This document shows positions 1 through 6,440 of a DNA stretch of 9,680 nucleotides, in pieces. How positions within the stretch are numbered: position 1 is the first letter of the stretch; every line of letters begins with the position of its first letter. The translations under genes and the position numbers were made by a program. Below the pieces are notes generated by a model. The model worked only from the letters and a program-made list of their open reading frames with translations. It had not been told where the DNA came from and made no database searches. This DNA comes from CAYSBE01 sp044337585 (lineage in GTDB: Bacteria; Bacteroidota; Bacteroidia; UKL13-3): NCBI GenBank assembly GCA_044337585.1, contig JBIINH010000081.1, forward strand, positions 1 to 9,680. The letters are read 5' to 3'.

Positions 1-1
1 A

Positions 2-145
2 TTAATGCAAATGATATTATCGCAGCGCACTGATGCAAAGGCACGCAAAGACTTTGCCACCAGCGATTCGATACGCGATAAACTTAAAGAAATAGGATTT
101 GAAATAAAAGATACCAAAGACGGAACGAGTTATACTTTGAGTTAA
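2..145 (+). CDS. cysS: Cysteinyl-tRNA synthetase, C-terminal end (5' part outside window)
   Basis: This is the last 47 codons of an open frame entering from the left edge and ending at TAA 143-145. The peptide carries the typical C-terminal tail of bacterial CysRS: an R-x-x-A-x-x-x-K-D-F-A segment, then S-D-x-I-R-D-K-L, then a glycine and I-K-D-T-K-D-G-T close to the stop. In the family this region belongs to the helical tRNA-binding end of the enzyme, which charges tRNA-Cys with cysteine in the cytoplasm using ATP. The catalytic domain (HIGH and KMSKS motifs, zinc site) lies outside the window, so I cannot say whether the gene is intact. No hairpin plus T-run follows the stop. The family call rests on tail motifs only but is quite specific. 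Confidence 0.85.
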   Translation, partial: LMQMILSQRTDAKARKDFATSDSIRDKLKEIGFEIKDTKDGTSYTLS

Positions 146-309
146 GGCGTGGGAGGTACGACTTGTGTGAGTTCAAGCCTATGGTGTGACAATTGTGAGA
201 GTTTAGATTTAAAGAACAAGTAGGTGGGGTTTATATGACCACAGTTAGGATTACTTTTTTTTATTTAAAATAAGAATGAAGATTTGGCGTTTATTAAATT
301 AAAAATTAA

Positions 310-1290
310 ATGATAACAAAAACCAATATGCTTCGGTCGGCAGCTATTGCAATCACTGTTGCATTATGTGCATCATGTGGAGGCGAACAAAAACCACCAC
401 CAGTAACAGAAAAAGCAAAACCGTATCAGCGCATATCTCCTGATTTCAATGCCGACTCAGCTTATTATTTTGTAGAGAAGCAAGTATCATTTGGCCCAAG
501 GGTGACCAATAGTGAGGCACACAAAAAATGTGGCGATTGGATGGTGGCAGAATTGAAAAAATATGCTGCCAATGTGATTGAACAAAAAACAAAACTCTCC
601 AATTTTGATGGAAAGAAATTAAACGTTCGCAACATCATTGCAGAGTTTAACCCCAAAGCAACCAAACGCATTTTACTTTGTGCACATTGGGATAGCCGCC
701 CCTATGCCGACCAAGAAGACCGTAACAGTATGCAACCTATTGATGGAGCAAATGATGGGGCAAGTGGCGTGGGAGTATTGCTAGAAGTTGCCCGTATTTT
801 AAAATCCATTCCCTCCGAAACAGGTATTGATATCGTGCTTTTTGATGCAGAAGATTTAGGCAAATCAGAACATGAAAACTCCTATTGCTTAGGCTCACAA
901 TATTGGTCATCTAATTTGCACAAACCAAATTACAAAGCAGATTTTGGTATTTTGCTCGACATGGTTGGCGCAGCAAATGCAAAATTTGCATGGGAAGAAA
1001 CTTCTCTAAGTTTTGCGCCACAAGTACTGCAGCGGGTGTGGCAAACAGCAGGAAGTTTAGGTTACAGCAACTATTTTATTTTTTACCAAAAAGGGGGAAT
1101 CATTGATGATCACTATTATGTAAATAAAAATGCAGGTATTCCCACTATTGATATCATACACTACGAACAAGCATCTTCAACGGGATTTCCAATACATTGG
1201 CATACACTACAAGACAATATGAAAGTGATTGATAAAAATACCCTCAAGGCCGTAGGTCAGACAGTACTTGAAACCGTGTATACTTATTGA
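310..1290 (+). CDS. M28-family glutaminyl-peptide cyclotransferase-like lipoprotein
   Basis: A 326-residue protein with a lipoprotein-like N-terminus: basic residues K4 and R9, a hydrophobic stretch, then CASCGG with C23 as the probable lipidated cysteine (C at -3 makes the lipobox imperfect). A Pro/Lys-rich linker leads to the catalytic domain from about residue 45. Metal-site motifs of the M28/glutaminyl cyclase fold are in order: AHWDSRP (H126, D128), GANDGASG (D149), FDAEDLG (E181-D182), LLDMVG (D217), DDH (D266-H268) and HWHTLQDN (H298). In glutaminyl cyclases the D149, E181/D182 and H298 equivalents hold a single zinc, and the enzyme turns N-terminal Gln of exported proteins into pyroglutamate. 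Such animal-type cyclases are known in Bacteroidota, for example Porphyromonas gingivalis. An aminopeptidase role is the alternative. It probably sits in the inner or outer membrane facing the periplasm. ATG 310 and ATG 328 (M7) are both possible starts; a weak -7-like AAGATTTG lies at 279-286. Confidence 0.8.
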   Translation: MITKTNMLRSAAIAITVALCASCGGEQKPPPVTEKAKPYQRISPDFNADSAYYFVEKQVSFGPRVTNSEAHKKCGDWMVAELKKYAANVIEQKTKLSNFDGKKLNVRNIIAEFNPKATKRILLCAHWDSRPYADQEDRNSMQPIDGANDGASGVGVLLEVARILKSIPSETGIDIVLFDAEDLGKSEHENSYCLGSQYWSSNLHKPNYKADFGILLDMVGAANAKFAWEETSLSFAPQVLQRVWQTAGSLGYSNYFIFYQKGGIIDDHYYVNKNAGIPTIDIIHYEQASSTGFPIHWHTLQDNMKVIDKNTLKAVGQTVLETVYTY

Positions 1291-1296
1291 GAGGAA

Positions 1297-1320
1297 AGAA
1301 GCGAGAGACGAGAAGCGAGA
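1297..1320. repeat. Purine-rich direct repeat, 14-bp period
   Basis: AGAAGCGAGA occurs exactly at 1297-1306 and again at 1311-1320, a 14-bp period, inside an almost all-purine plus-strand stretch (1291-1325). It begins immediately after the stop of the M28 gene and abuts the 7-bp repeat array next to it. It is non-coding as far as I can judge, because it lies between two convergent genes. Confidence 0.75.
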
Positions 1321-1322
1321 AA

Positions 1323-1350
1323 AAATCTCAAATCCTAAATCCTAAATCTC
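1323..1350. repeat. Four tandem 7-mers AAATCYY
   Basis: Four contiguous heptamers run without a gap: AAATCTC (1323-1329), AAATCCT (1330-1336), AAATCCT (1337-1343) and AAATCTC (1344-1350). The order of variants is itself symmetrical (CTC, CCT, CCT, CTC). A further partial unit, AATTC, follows. The array fills the space between the convergent M28 and cystathionine gamma-synthase genes and ends 6 bp from the stop of the latter. It may influence 3'-end formation of the two transcripts or be a simple slipped-strand repeat; neither is shown by the sequence. Confidence 0.8.
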
Positions 1351-1356
1351 AATTCT

Positions 1357-2517
1357 TTATCCAAGTGCTTGTTTCAAATCATCCAATAAATCCTTTAGGT
1401 CTTCAACACCTACACTTAGTCGAAGTAGGTTATCTACCACTCCGGCATTTTCACGTTCGGCCTTTGGAATGCTTGCGTGAGTCATGGTTGCAGGATGATT
1501 GATTAAACTTTCAACACCACCCAAACTTTCGGCAAGGGTAAAAACCTTAAATGAAGAGGCTATTTTGAAAGTTTTATCTAAGTCGGCATTTTTAAGCACA
1601 ATGGAAATCATGCCACCAAAATCACTCATTTGTTTTTTGGCAATATCGTGGTTGGGATGGTCGGTAAATCCAGGCCAATATACCTTCTCAATGGCAGGAT
1701 GATTTTTAAGAAATTGGGCAATTTCCCTTCCGTTTTCACAATGGGCTTTCATGCGCAAATGCAATGTTTTTAATCCGCGCAATACCAAAAAACTATCTTG
1801 CGGACCTGGTGTGGCTCCGCAACTGTTGTGAATAAATGCAAGTTGTTCATATAATAAATCGTTGCTAGTAAGCAGTGCTCCCATTATCACATCGCTGTGG
1901 CCGCCCAAATACTTGGTTACGCTGTGCATCACAATATCTGCACCAAGAGAAAGTGGATTTTGCAAATAAGGTGAGGCAAATGTGTTATCAACTGCAAGGG
2001 TAATATTACTGGCTTTTGCAATTATGGCACACGCTTGGATATCTACAACTTGCATGGTGGGATTGGTTGGCGTTTCAATCCAAATGAGTTTGGTATTGGC
2101 ATTGATATATTTGCTGATATTCTGCGCATCGTTTAAATCAATAAAATGAAACTTGATTCCGTAATTGGCAAATACCTTGGTAAACATACGGTACGTTCCG
2201 CCATACAAGTCGTTTCCGGTTATTACTTCATCACCCGGACGAAGCAATTTTATGACCGCATCAGTTGCTCCCATTCCACTGCTAAAACATAAACCATATT
2301 TTGCCCCTTCAAGCGAAGCAAGACATTTTTCCAATGCCGTACGTGTTGGATTTTTGCCACGTGCATAAGCATAGCCTTTGTGCTTGCCCGGACTTTCTTG
2401 CCAGTAGGTTGATGTTTGATAAATGGGTGTCATTACTGCACCCGTTGTTGGGTCAGGCTCTTGGCCTGCATGTATGGCTCGTGTGCCAAATCCGTATTTT
2501 TCAGAATCGTTGCTCAT
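1357..2517 (-). CDS. Cystathionine gamma-synthase / gamma-lyase family PLP enzyme
   Basis: A 386-residue protein of the Cys/Met-metabolism PLP family (MetB, MetC, MccB). Using numbering from ATG 2517, visible motifs are YAYARGKNPT (50-59, binding the cofactor phosphate of the neighbouring subunit), SSGMGA (79-84), NDLYGGTYR (102-110, stacking Tyr104), AVDNTFASPY (175-184, Asp177 for the PLP nitrogen), HSVTKYLGGHSD (198-209, Schiff-base Lys202) and AESLGGVESL (329-338). The length is normal for these tetrameric cytosolic enzymes. Family members either condense an activated homoserine with cysteine (transsulfuration towards methionine) or cleave cystathionine to cysteine. The motifs seen occur in both, so I leave the direction open and give no symbol. 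The frame could be extended seven codons to a TTG at 2538, but that TTG lies within the likely -7 promoter element, so ATG 2517 is preferred. It is divergent from the TerB-like gene. Confidence 0.9.
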   Translation of the reverse strand: MSNDSEKYGFGTRAIHAGQEPDPTTGAVMTPIYQTSTYWQESPGKHKGYAYARGKNPTRTALEKCLASLEGAKYGLCFSSGMGATDAVIKLLRPGDEVITGNDLYGGTYRMFTKVFANYGIKFHFIDLNDAQNISKYINANTKLIWIETPTNPTMQVVDIQACAIIAKASNITLAVDNTFASPYLQNPLSLGADIVMHSVTKYLGGHSDVIMGALLTSNDLLYEQLAFIHNSCGATPGPQDSFLVLRGLKTLHLRMKAHCENGREIAQFLKNHPAIEKVYWPGFTDHPNHDIAKKQMSDFGGMISIVLKNADLDKTFKIASSFKVFTLAESLGGVESLINHPATMTHASIPKAERENAGVVDNLLRLSVGVEDLKDLLDDLKQALG

Positions 2518-2535
2518 GGTATAATATTTCTTCTG

Positions 2536-2543
2536 CAAACATA
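2536..2543 (-). promoter_or_regulatory. Bacteroidota-type -7 element for the cystathionine gamma-synthase gene
   Basis: On the minus strand this reads TATGTTTG, an exact match to the Bacteroidota -7 consensus TAnnTTTG. It lies 18 nt before ATG 2517, leaving a leader of roughly 10-14 nt. I find no TTG at the expected 19-nt distance upstream, so the -33 half is weak or absent. The identical octamer precedes the TonB-dependent receptor at 3050-3057. Confidence 0.45.
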
Positions 2544-2563
2544 CTTTTTAAGACAAGTTATAG

Positions 2564-2593
2564 TTGCATCTTTTTCAAAACTTATTACCTTTA
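2564..2593 (+). promoter_or_regulatory. Bacteroidota-type promoter (-33 and -7) for the TerB-like gene
   Basis: TTG at 2564-2566, a 19-nt spacer, then TACCTTTA at 2586-2593. The spacing equals the Bacteroidota sigma-ABfr consensus (TTG-N19-TAnnTTTG), and the -7 box matches at all but the last base. Transcription would start near 2598-2600, giving a leader of about 15 nt to ATG 2614. It faces away from the -7 element at 2536-2543, so the two promoters are back to back within about 60 bp. Confidence 0.5.
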
Positions 2594-2613
2594 TCGCAAT
2601 AAATCGTTTGACT

Positions 2614-2979
2614 ATGCAAACCCAGTTTATAAAGAAACTTAATAAAACCGAGGCTGGCTTCCACCTATTGATGCTATTGTCTTTGGCTGATGGTAAACTT
2701 CAAGGATCGGAGCATGATGTAGTGATTGATTACCTTAACGATCACTTTAATGACAATATTGATCTCATTAAAGAACAAGCTTTTTTAAGGGCTCTCCCAT
2801 CAGAAGAACGTGAAAATCATTTCATTGAAATTGCCCAACATTTCTATACAATTAGCACCCCTGACGATAGGCACACCATAACCCACTTTGCTATGGAAGT
2901 TGTGATGGCTGACGAAAACATGCAGAAAACCGAGAATAGGTTTATCAACCTGCTTTACGATACTTGGGATATTGAATAG
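2614..2979 (+). CDS. TerB-like small alpha-helical protein
   Basis: A 121-residue, acidic, soluble-looking protein with no signal peptide. It has the look of the TerB / DUF533-like helical bundle: LLMLLSLADGKLQGSEHDVV near residues 18-37 matches the family's pattern of a hydrophobic helix, then A-D-G-x-(hydrophobic)-x-x-x-E. A second, related element near residues 96-105, AMEVVMADENMQKTE, repeats the A-D-(G/E)-x-x-x-x-x-E arrangement. In the family these two acidic turns lie on the same face and are thought to bind metal. TerB-like domains occur in tellurite-resistance clusters and in many membrane-associated stress and phage-response systems, but none of those partners is present here, so resistance should not be inferred. 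An open frame extends upstream to 2416, but it overlaps the divergent enzyme and the promoter. ATG 2614 fits the promoter and the conserved region. Confidence 0.6.
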   Translation: MQTQFIKKLNKTEAGFHLLMLLSLADGKLQGSEHDVVIDYLNDHFNDNIDLIKEQAFLRALPSEERENHFIEIAQHFYTISTPDDRHTITHFAMEVVMADENMQKTENRFINLLYDTWDIE

Positions 2980-3049
2980 GAAACTATTTATTAACATAAA
3001 CAACTGATAAATATCATACTATTTTTATTTAGACTAATTCCATTTTAGC

Positions 3050-3057
3050 TATGTTTG
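3050..3057 (+). promoter_or_regulatory. Bacteroidota-type -7 element for the TonB-dependent receptor
   Basis: TATGTTTG is an exact TAnnTTTG match ending 17 nt before ATG 3075. The triplet 19 nt upstream (3028-3030) is TTT rather than TTG, a partial -33. Having its own promoter argues that the receptor is not simply read through from the TerB-like gene, which ends 95 nt upstream. Confidence 0.5.
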
Positions 3058-3074
3058 CCTCATAAATCAACTTT

Positions 3075-5477
3075 ATGGGCAATATATTTATCACACGTTT
3101 CTCCTTTACGTTACTGGCATCGCTACTCATACAGGCTTCATTTGCAGCAACGGTTATTGGCAAGTTACAAAACGATATCGGGGTAGCGGTATCAGGCCAA
3201 ACGCTCTATCTTAGTGATGGAAAATCAGCCATTACACAAAAAAGTGGTGCATTCCAATTTGAAGGCTTATTAATTGGTAATTATGAATTGAAAACGGAAG
3301 TTGGAGGACAAATCGTGTTGCTAAATGTATTTGTCATTAGCAAAGAAGATGAAACGCTAGACTTTGATATCATCACAATGGCACGAAACATTCAGTTGAA
3401 AGAAGTTGCCATTACTGATCGATATATTAATAAGCAAATAGAACGAATGCCTGATGTAAAAGACAATGTGATATACACCGCAAAAAAAAATGAGGTGGTT
3501 CGTTTAAGTACATCATCTGCCAATCTTGCACAAAACAATAGCCGCCAACTTTTTGCTAAAGTTCCCGGTATACAAATATGGGAAAGTGATGGGAGCGGTG
3601 TACAAATGGGTATCGCAGCACGCGGATTAAGCCCAAATCGTATGTGGGAATTTAATACACGTCAAAACGGATATGATATCAGCTCTGATCCTTTCGGATA
3701 TCCCGAAGCTTACTACACTCCATCAGTCGAATCATTAGAGCGTATAGAAATTATTCGAGGTGCTGCATCATTACAATACGGCCCGCAATTTGGTGGCGTT
3801 GTAAATTATATCAAAAAGCGGTCTATCAGTGGAAAGAAATTTGGTGTTGAATCGATGCAAACACTAGGAAATTATGGCATGTTCAGTTCCTTTAATGCAA
3901 TAGGCGGTAACTATAAGAAATTTAGTTACTATGCCAATATCAACTACCGTAAATCCAACGGATGGCGTAACAATAACGACTATACTACCTGGAATGGATT
4001 TGTGAATTTCGGATATCAATTTACTTCAAAACTAAAAGTTCAATTTGAATATTCTTATATGAACCAATTGGTACATCAACCCGGAGGTACAACGGATAGT
4101 TTATTTAAAATAGACCCAAAGGCTTCTACACGTAACCGAAATTGGTTTGAGTTAAAATGGAATATTCCTGCAATCACAGCTGATTACAAAATTTCCGAAA
4201 AGCAGCACATCAATGTAAAAATATTCGGACTGTATGGTGAACGGAATAGCATTGGTTTTATGTCTGCCATAAATATCCCTGACTCTATCAACTCAACAAC
4301 CGGTCAGTATGCAAATCGCCAGATTGATATTGATAAATACACAAACTGGGGTACTGAAATACGCTATCTACTGAGTTACATGTCTGGAAAACAAAAACAA
4401 TACCTCTCTATGGGTGCACGGTATTACAGTGGAAATACAGACAGAATAAGGAATAACAATGGAGATAATGGTACAGAATTTTCACTTAATGAACTATCAA
4501 CTACACGCTCCCGCGACTTGAATTATACAACTGAAAATATTGCATTCTTTGCTGAAAATTTGTTTCAGGTTCATAAACATTTAAGTTTCACAATGGGGAT
4601 TCGACTTGAACAACTTAAGAATACATCAAAAGGAATTTCAGGAACTACAGCAAATAATCAAAGCAGTACACGCAATTTTACACTTTTAGGATTTGGTACA
4701 CAATACAAAACTTCTGCTTCAACAAATGTATATGCTAATTTTACTCAGGCATACCGTCCTGTGCTTTTCACCGACTTAACACTTGACAGACCAACCGATA
4801 GTATTGATGCCAATTTAAAAGATGCGAGAGGTTACAATATTGATATAGGATATAGAGGTAATTTTGGAAATTATCTAAATTTTGATCTGGGTATTTTTTA
4901 TCTTGACTACAAGAATCGCATAGGTACATATTTGGTAAGCAACAATGTAAACTACCGAACCAATATTGGTACTTCTGTATCAAAAGGTATAGAATCGTAT
5001 ATAGAATTTACACCAACTGCATTTTTAGCTAACAGCAAATGGGGAAATATTTCTATCTTCAATACTACCTGTCTGATGGATGCGCGCTACACCCAATGGA
5101 ATAATACTGATGCGAAAGAAGACCTAACCAACAAATGGGTTGAAAATGCTCCTCAGATAATTATCAGAACAGGCATGACGTATAGAATAAAAACATTTTC
5201 GGCAACCATTCAAAATAGTTACGTGAGTGAAACTTACTCAGACGCCAAAAATACGTTTGCACCTACTGCAAATGCACAAAACGGAATTATTCCATCTTAC
5301 ATGATATGGGATTTTAGCGCAGCAATAAAATTAGGAAAATTTGTAAATGCTAATGCAGGTGTAAATAATATTGCCAATACTGCATATTTCACGCGTAGAG
5401 CCGGAGGATATCCAGGACCCGGATTGTTGCCTGCTGATGGCAGGCTAATATACGTGGGATTGGGAGTGAAATTTTAA
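3075..5477 (+). CDS. FecA-like TonB-dependent outer-membrane receptor
   Basis: An 800-residue outer-membrane protein. Residues 1-24 form a Sec signal peptide, cleaved probably after SFA (A24). Residues about 26-105 form a carboxypeptidase-regulatory-like beta-sandwich, common in Bacteroidota receptors. LKEVAITD (108-115) is a good TonB-box candidate. The plug spans about 145-248 and includes FAKVPGIQIWESDGSG, AARGLSPNR (181-189), NGYDISSDPFGYPEAYY (198-214), LERIEIIRGAASLQYGPQFGGVVNYIKK. The rest is a beta-barrel rich in aromatic, alternating strands that ends in the terminal aromatic F800, as outer-membrane proteins do. The plug resembles the ferric-dicitrate (FecA) branch of the family, so an iron chelate is the likeliest ligand, imported with energy from TonB-ExbBD. 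The substrate is inferred, not proven. No SusD partner lies next to it, arguing against a SusC glycan role. No anti-sigma FecR or sigma FecI is adjacent, and no N-terminal signalling domain for one is seen. Confidence 0.88.
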   Translation: MGNIFITRFSFTLLASLLIQASFAATVIGKLQNDIGVAVSGQTLYLSDGKSAITQKSGAFQFEGLLIGNYELKTEVGGQIVLLNVFVISKEDETLDFDIITMARNIQLKEVAITDRYINKQIERMPDVKDNVIYTAKKNEVVRLSTSSANLAQNNSRQLFAKVPGIQIWESDGSGVQMGIAARGLSPNRMWEFNTRQNGYDISSDPFGYPEAYYTPSVESLERIEIIRGAASLQYGPQFGGVVNYIKKRSISGKKFGVESMQTLGNYGMFSSFNAIGGNYKKFSYYANINYRKSNGWRNNNDYTTWNGFVNFGYQFTSKLKVQFEYSYMNQLVHQPGGTTDSLFKIDPKASTRNRNWFELKWNIPAITADYKISEKQHINVKIFGLYGERNSIGFMSAINIPDSINSTTGQYANRQIDIDKYTNWGTEIRYLLSYMSGKQKQYLSMGARYYSGNTDRIRNNNGDNGTEFSLNELSTTRSRDLNYTTENIAFFAENLFQVHKHLSFTMGIRLEQLKNTSKGISGTTANNQSSTRNFTLLGFGTQYKTSASTNVYANFTQAYRPVLFTDLTLDRPTDSIDANLKDARGYNIDIGYRGNFGNYLNFDLGIFYLDYKNRIGTYLVSNNVNYRTNIGTSVSKGIESYIEFTPTAFLANSKWGNISIFNTTCLMDARYTQWNNTDAKEDLTNKWVENAPQIIIRTGMTYRIKTFSATIQNSYVSETYSDAKNTFAPTANAQNGIIPSYMIWDFSAAIKLGKFVNANAGVNNIANTAYFTRRAGGYPGPGLLPADGRLIYVGLGVKF

Positions 5478-5500
5478 TTCCATATGGCATTTGCTAAGTG

Positions 5501-5532
5501 TGCTGCAATAAACATTGCCTTGATTTGCAGCA
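5501..5532. repeat. 8-bp inverted repeat between convergent genes
   Basis: TGCTGCAA (5501-5508) and TTGCAGCA (5525-5532) are perfect complements separated by 16 nt. The dyad lies between the stop of the receptor gene (5477) and the stop of the thioredoxin gene (5567), where a shared, bidirectional transcription end would be useful. Neither strand has a clean T-run after it, so it is not a textbook intrinsic terminator. Confidence 0.4.
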
Positions 5533-5566
5533 GTTAAAGTTGTTTAACCGATAAGTTAATGATCGA

Positions 5567-5872
5567 TTATTTGAACTGAGCAATAATTTGTTCAAGCTGA
5601 GCAGCCTGCAATACGCCTGATTGGCGCCATTTGGTTTCTCCATTTCTAAAAAGCATCAGCGTGGGTACACCTTGTATATGTAATGATGAAGCCAATGCGG
5701 GATTTTTATCTACATCAATCTTTACGATGGTAGCATCCTCTCCTACCCTTTGTTTCAATTCTTCCAAAATAGGTTTCATCATTTTGCAAGGTCCACACCA
5801 CTCTGCAAAAAAATCAACCAATACCGGTTTGTCTGATTTAATGAGTTCTGAAAATGAATTGGTTTTTGTCAT
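5567..5872 (-). CDS. Thioredoxin
   Basis: A 101-residue single-domain thioredoxin of normal length, with no signal peptide, so cytoplasmic. The active site is WCGPC (W25-C26-G27-P28-C29), preceded by VLVDFFAE, and the cis-proline is P70 in GVPTLMLF. The CGPC dipeptide is the one used by reducing thioredoxins, which pass electrons from thioredoxin reductase to disulfides or persulfides. It is the last gene of a four-gene minus-strand cluster, starting 7 nt after the stop of the two-helix membrane protein. In this setting it could recycle persulfide or disulfide intermediates of the neighbouring rhodaneses; that role is inferred. It may not be the organism's main thioredoxin, so I avoid the symbol trxA. 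Confidence 0.95.
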   Translation of the reverse strand: MTKTNSFSELIKSDKPVLVDFFAEWCGPCKMMKPILEELKQRVGEDATIVKIDVDKNPALASSLHIQGVPTLMLFRNGETKWRQSGVLQAAQLEQIIAQFK

Positions 5873-5879
5873 GTCTGTA

Positions 5880-6128
5880 TTATTTTATTTCTTCATAGGT
5901 AACATCTACTGTGTTGGGAGCAGCATTGTTTTTTACCGGAGGCACGGCACAATTGCCACCTGCACAACCAAATGCAAAAACACCCATCGATAGGAAATAA
6001 ATTCCTAAAAACATACCTACCCACTGACCGGCCATGGTTGCCTGTATGATAATGATGGCACCCATCACTACATATAATCCGCGGGTAAAAGTCCATCCTG
6101 TTTTAACACGTTGAAGTATCTGATACAT
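5880..6128 (-). CDS. Two-helix membrane protein, YgaP-C-terminal / DUF2892-like
   Basis: An 82-residue protein. A short basic N-terminus (RVKTGWTFTR) is followed by two closely spaced hydrophobic helices at about 17-33 and 36-54, then FGCAGGNC with C55 and C60, and a soluble 20-residue tail. A positively charged start, a helical hairpin and cysteines at the membrane edge are also the layout of the C-terminal membrane part of the rhodanese YgaP (DUF2892). I base the link on layout and context rather than on clear sequence identity. Its ATG shares one base with the stop of the upstream rhodanese (TAATG), pointing to coupled translation. It may anchor the rhodanese at the inner membrane or move a sulfur species across it; both are inference. 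The paired cysteines could carry a disulfide or persulfide and be a target for the thioredoxin encoded next. Confidence 0.65.
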   Translation of the reverse strand: MYQILQRVKTGWTFTRGLYVVMGAIIIIQATMAGQWVGMFLGIYFLSMGVFAFGCAGGNCAVPPVKNNAAPNTVDVTYEEIK

Positions 6129-6439
6129 TAGCTGATTTTATTTTTTAGTACTGACCATGAGCCACCGTTGTATGCTTCAAATCCTTTTGATTTTAACATA
6201 CCTTTTGCCGAAGCGCTTCGCATACCGGATGCGCAACACGTGATTACGGGATTGGCTTTTTTGATTTTAGACAAGTTGCTTTCTAAGTTCTGTAAAGGAA
6301 TATTGATGGAACCTTTGATATGTCCTCCCTTGTATTCGCTTGGTGTGCGAACATCAATGATGATTGCTCCACGTTGCACCAATTCTTTCATTTCTACTTT
6401 TGGACCAAGGCCCAGTAAATTTTTTATTGCTTGTATCAT
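6128..6439 (-). CDS. Single-domain rhodanese sulfurtransferase (second of a tandem pair)
   Basis: A 103-residue rhodanese-like protein. The CH2A-type motif IIDVRTPSEYKGGHIKGSINIP spans about 27-48. The active-site loop C-A-S-G-M-R starts at the catalytic cysteine C69 and ends at R74, in the C-x4-R form. C68 directly before it gives a CC pair. GGSW sits at 92-95 near the end. There is no signal peptide, so it is cytoplasmic. Rhodaneses carry a persulfide on the catalytic cysteine and pass sulfur from thiosulfate or other donors to acceptors. It has about 15 more N-terminal residues, hydrophobic then charged, than the rhodanese encoded just upstream, to which it is clearly similar. The intact catalytic cysteine and arginine indicate an active enzyme. 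It overlaps the membrane-protein gene by 1 nt, so the pair together resembles a split YgaP. Confidence 0.93.
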   Translation of the reverse strand: MIQAIKNLLGLGPKVEMKELVQRGAIIIDVRTPSEYKGGHIKGSINIPLQNLESNLSKIKKANPVITCCASGMRSASAKGMLKSKGFEAYNGGSWSVLKNKIS

Positions 6440-6440
6440 T

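Noticed and set aside
161..205. Near-repeat of 15 bp (161-175 and 191-205, 12 of 15 identical) between cysS and the M28 gene
   Set aside because: There are only two copies, imperfect, with a 30-bp period and no symmetry. It could be a two-site operator, but chance is a sufficient explanation.
1323..1350. Short CRISPR-like array
   Set aside because: The units are 7 bp and contiguous, with no spacers and no cas genes nearby.
2518..2538. TTG start at 2538 for the cystathionine gamma-synthase, adding seven residues
   Set aside because: The TTG lies inside the perfect -7 element TATGTTTG, so it would not be in the transcript. ATG 2517 gives the normal N-terminus of the family.
2416..2613. Upstream extension of the TerB-like frame
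   Set aside because: It overlaps the start of the divergent PLP enzyme on the other strand and the promoter at 2564-2593. The extra residues show no family resemblance.
2614..2979. Tellurite resistance determinant
   Set aside because: A single TerB-like domain without TerC, TerD or TerZ neighbours does not support a resistance operon.
5631..5993. Plus-strand open frame opposite thioredoxin and the membrane protein
   Set aside because: It runs antisense across two clear genes and a gene junction and has no recognisable motif. The same holds for the plus-strand frames opposite the rhodaneses, the YciO-type gene and the PLP enzyme.
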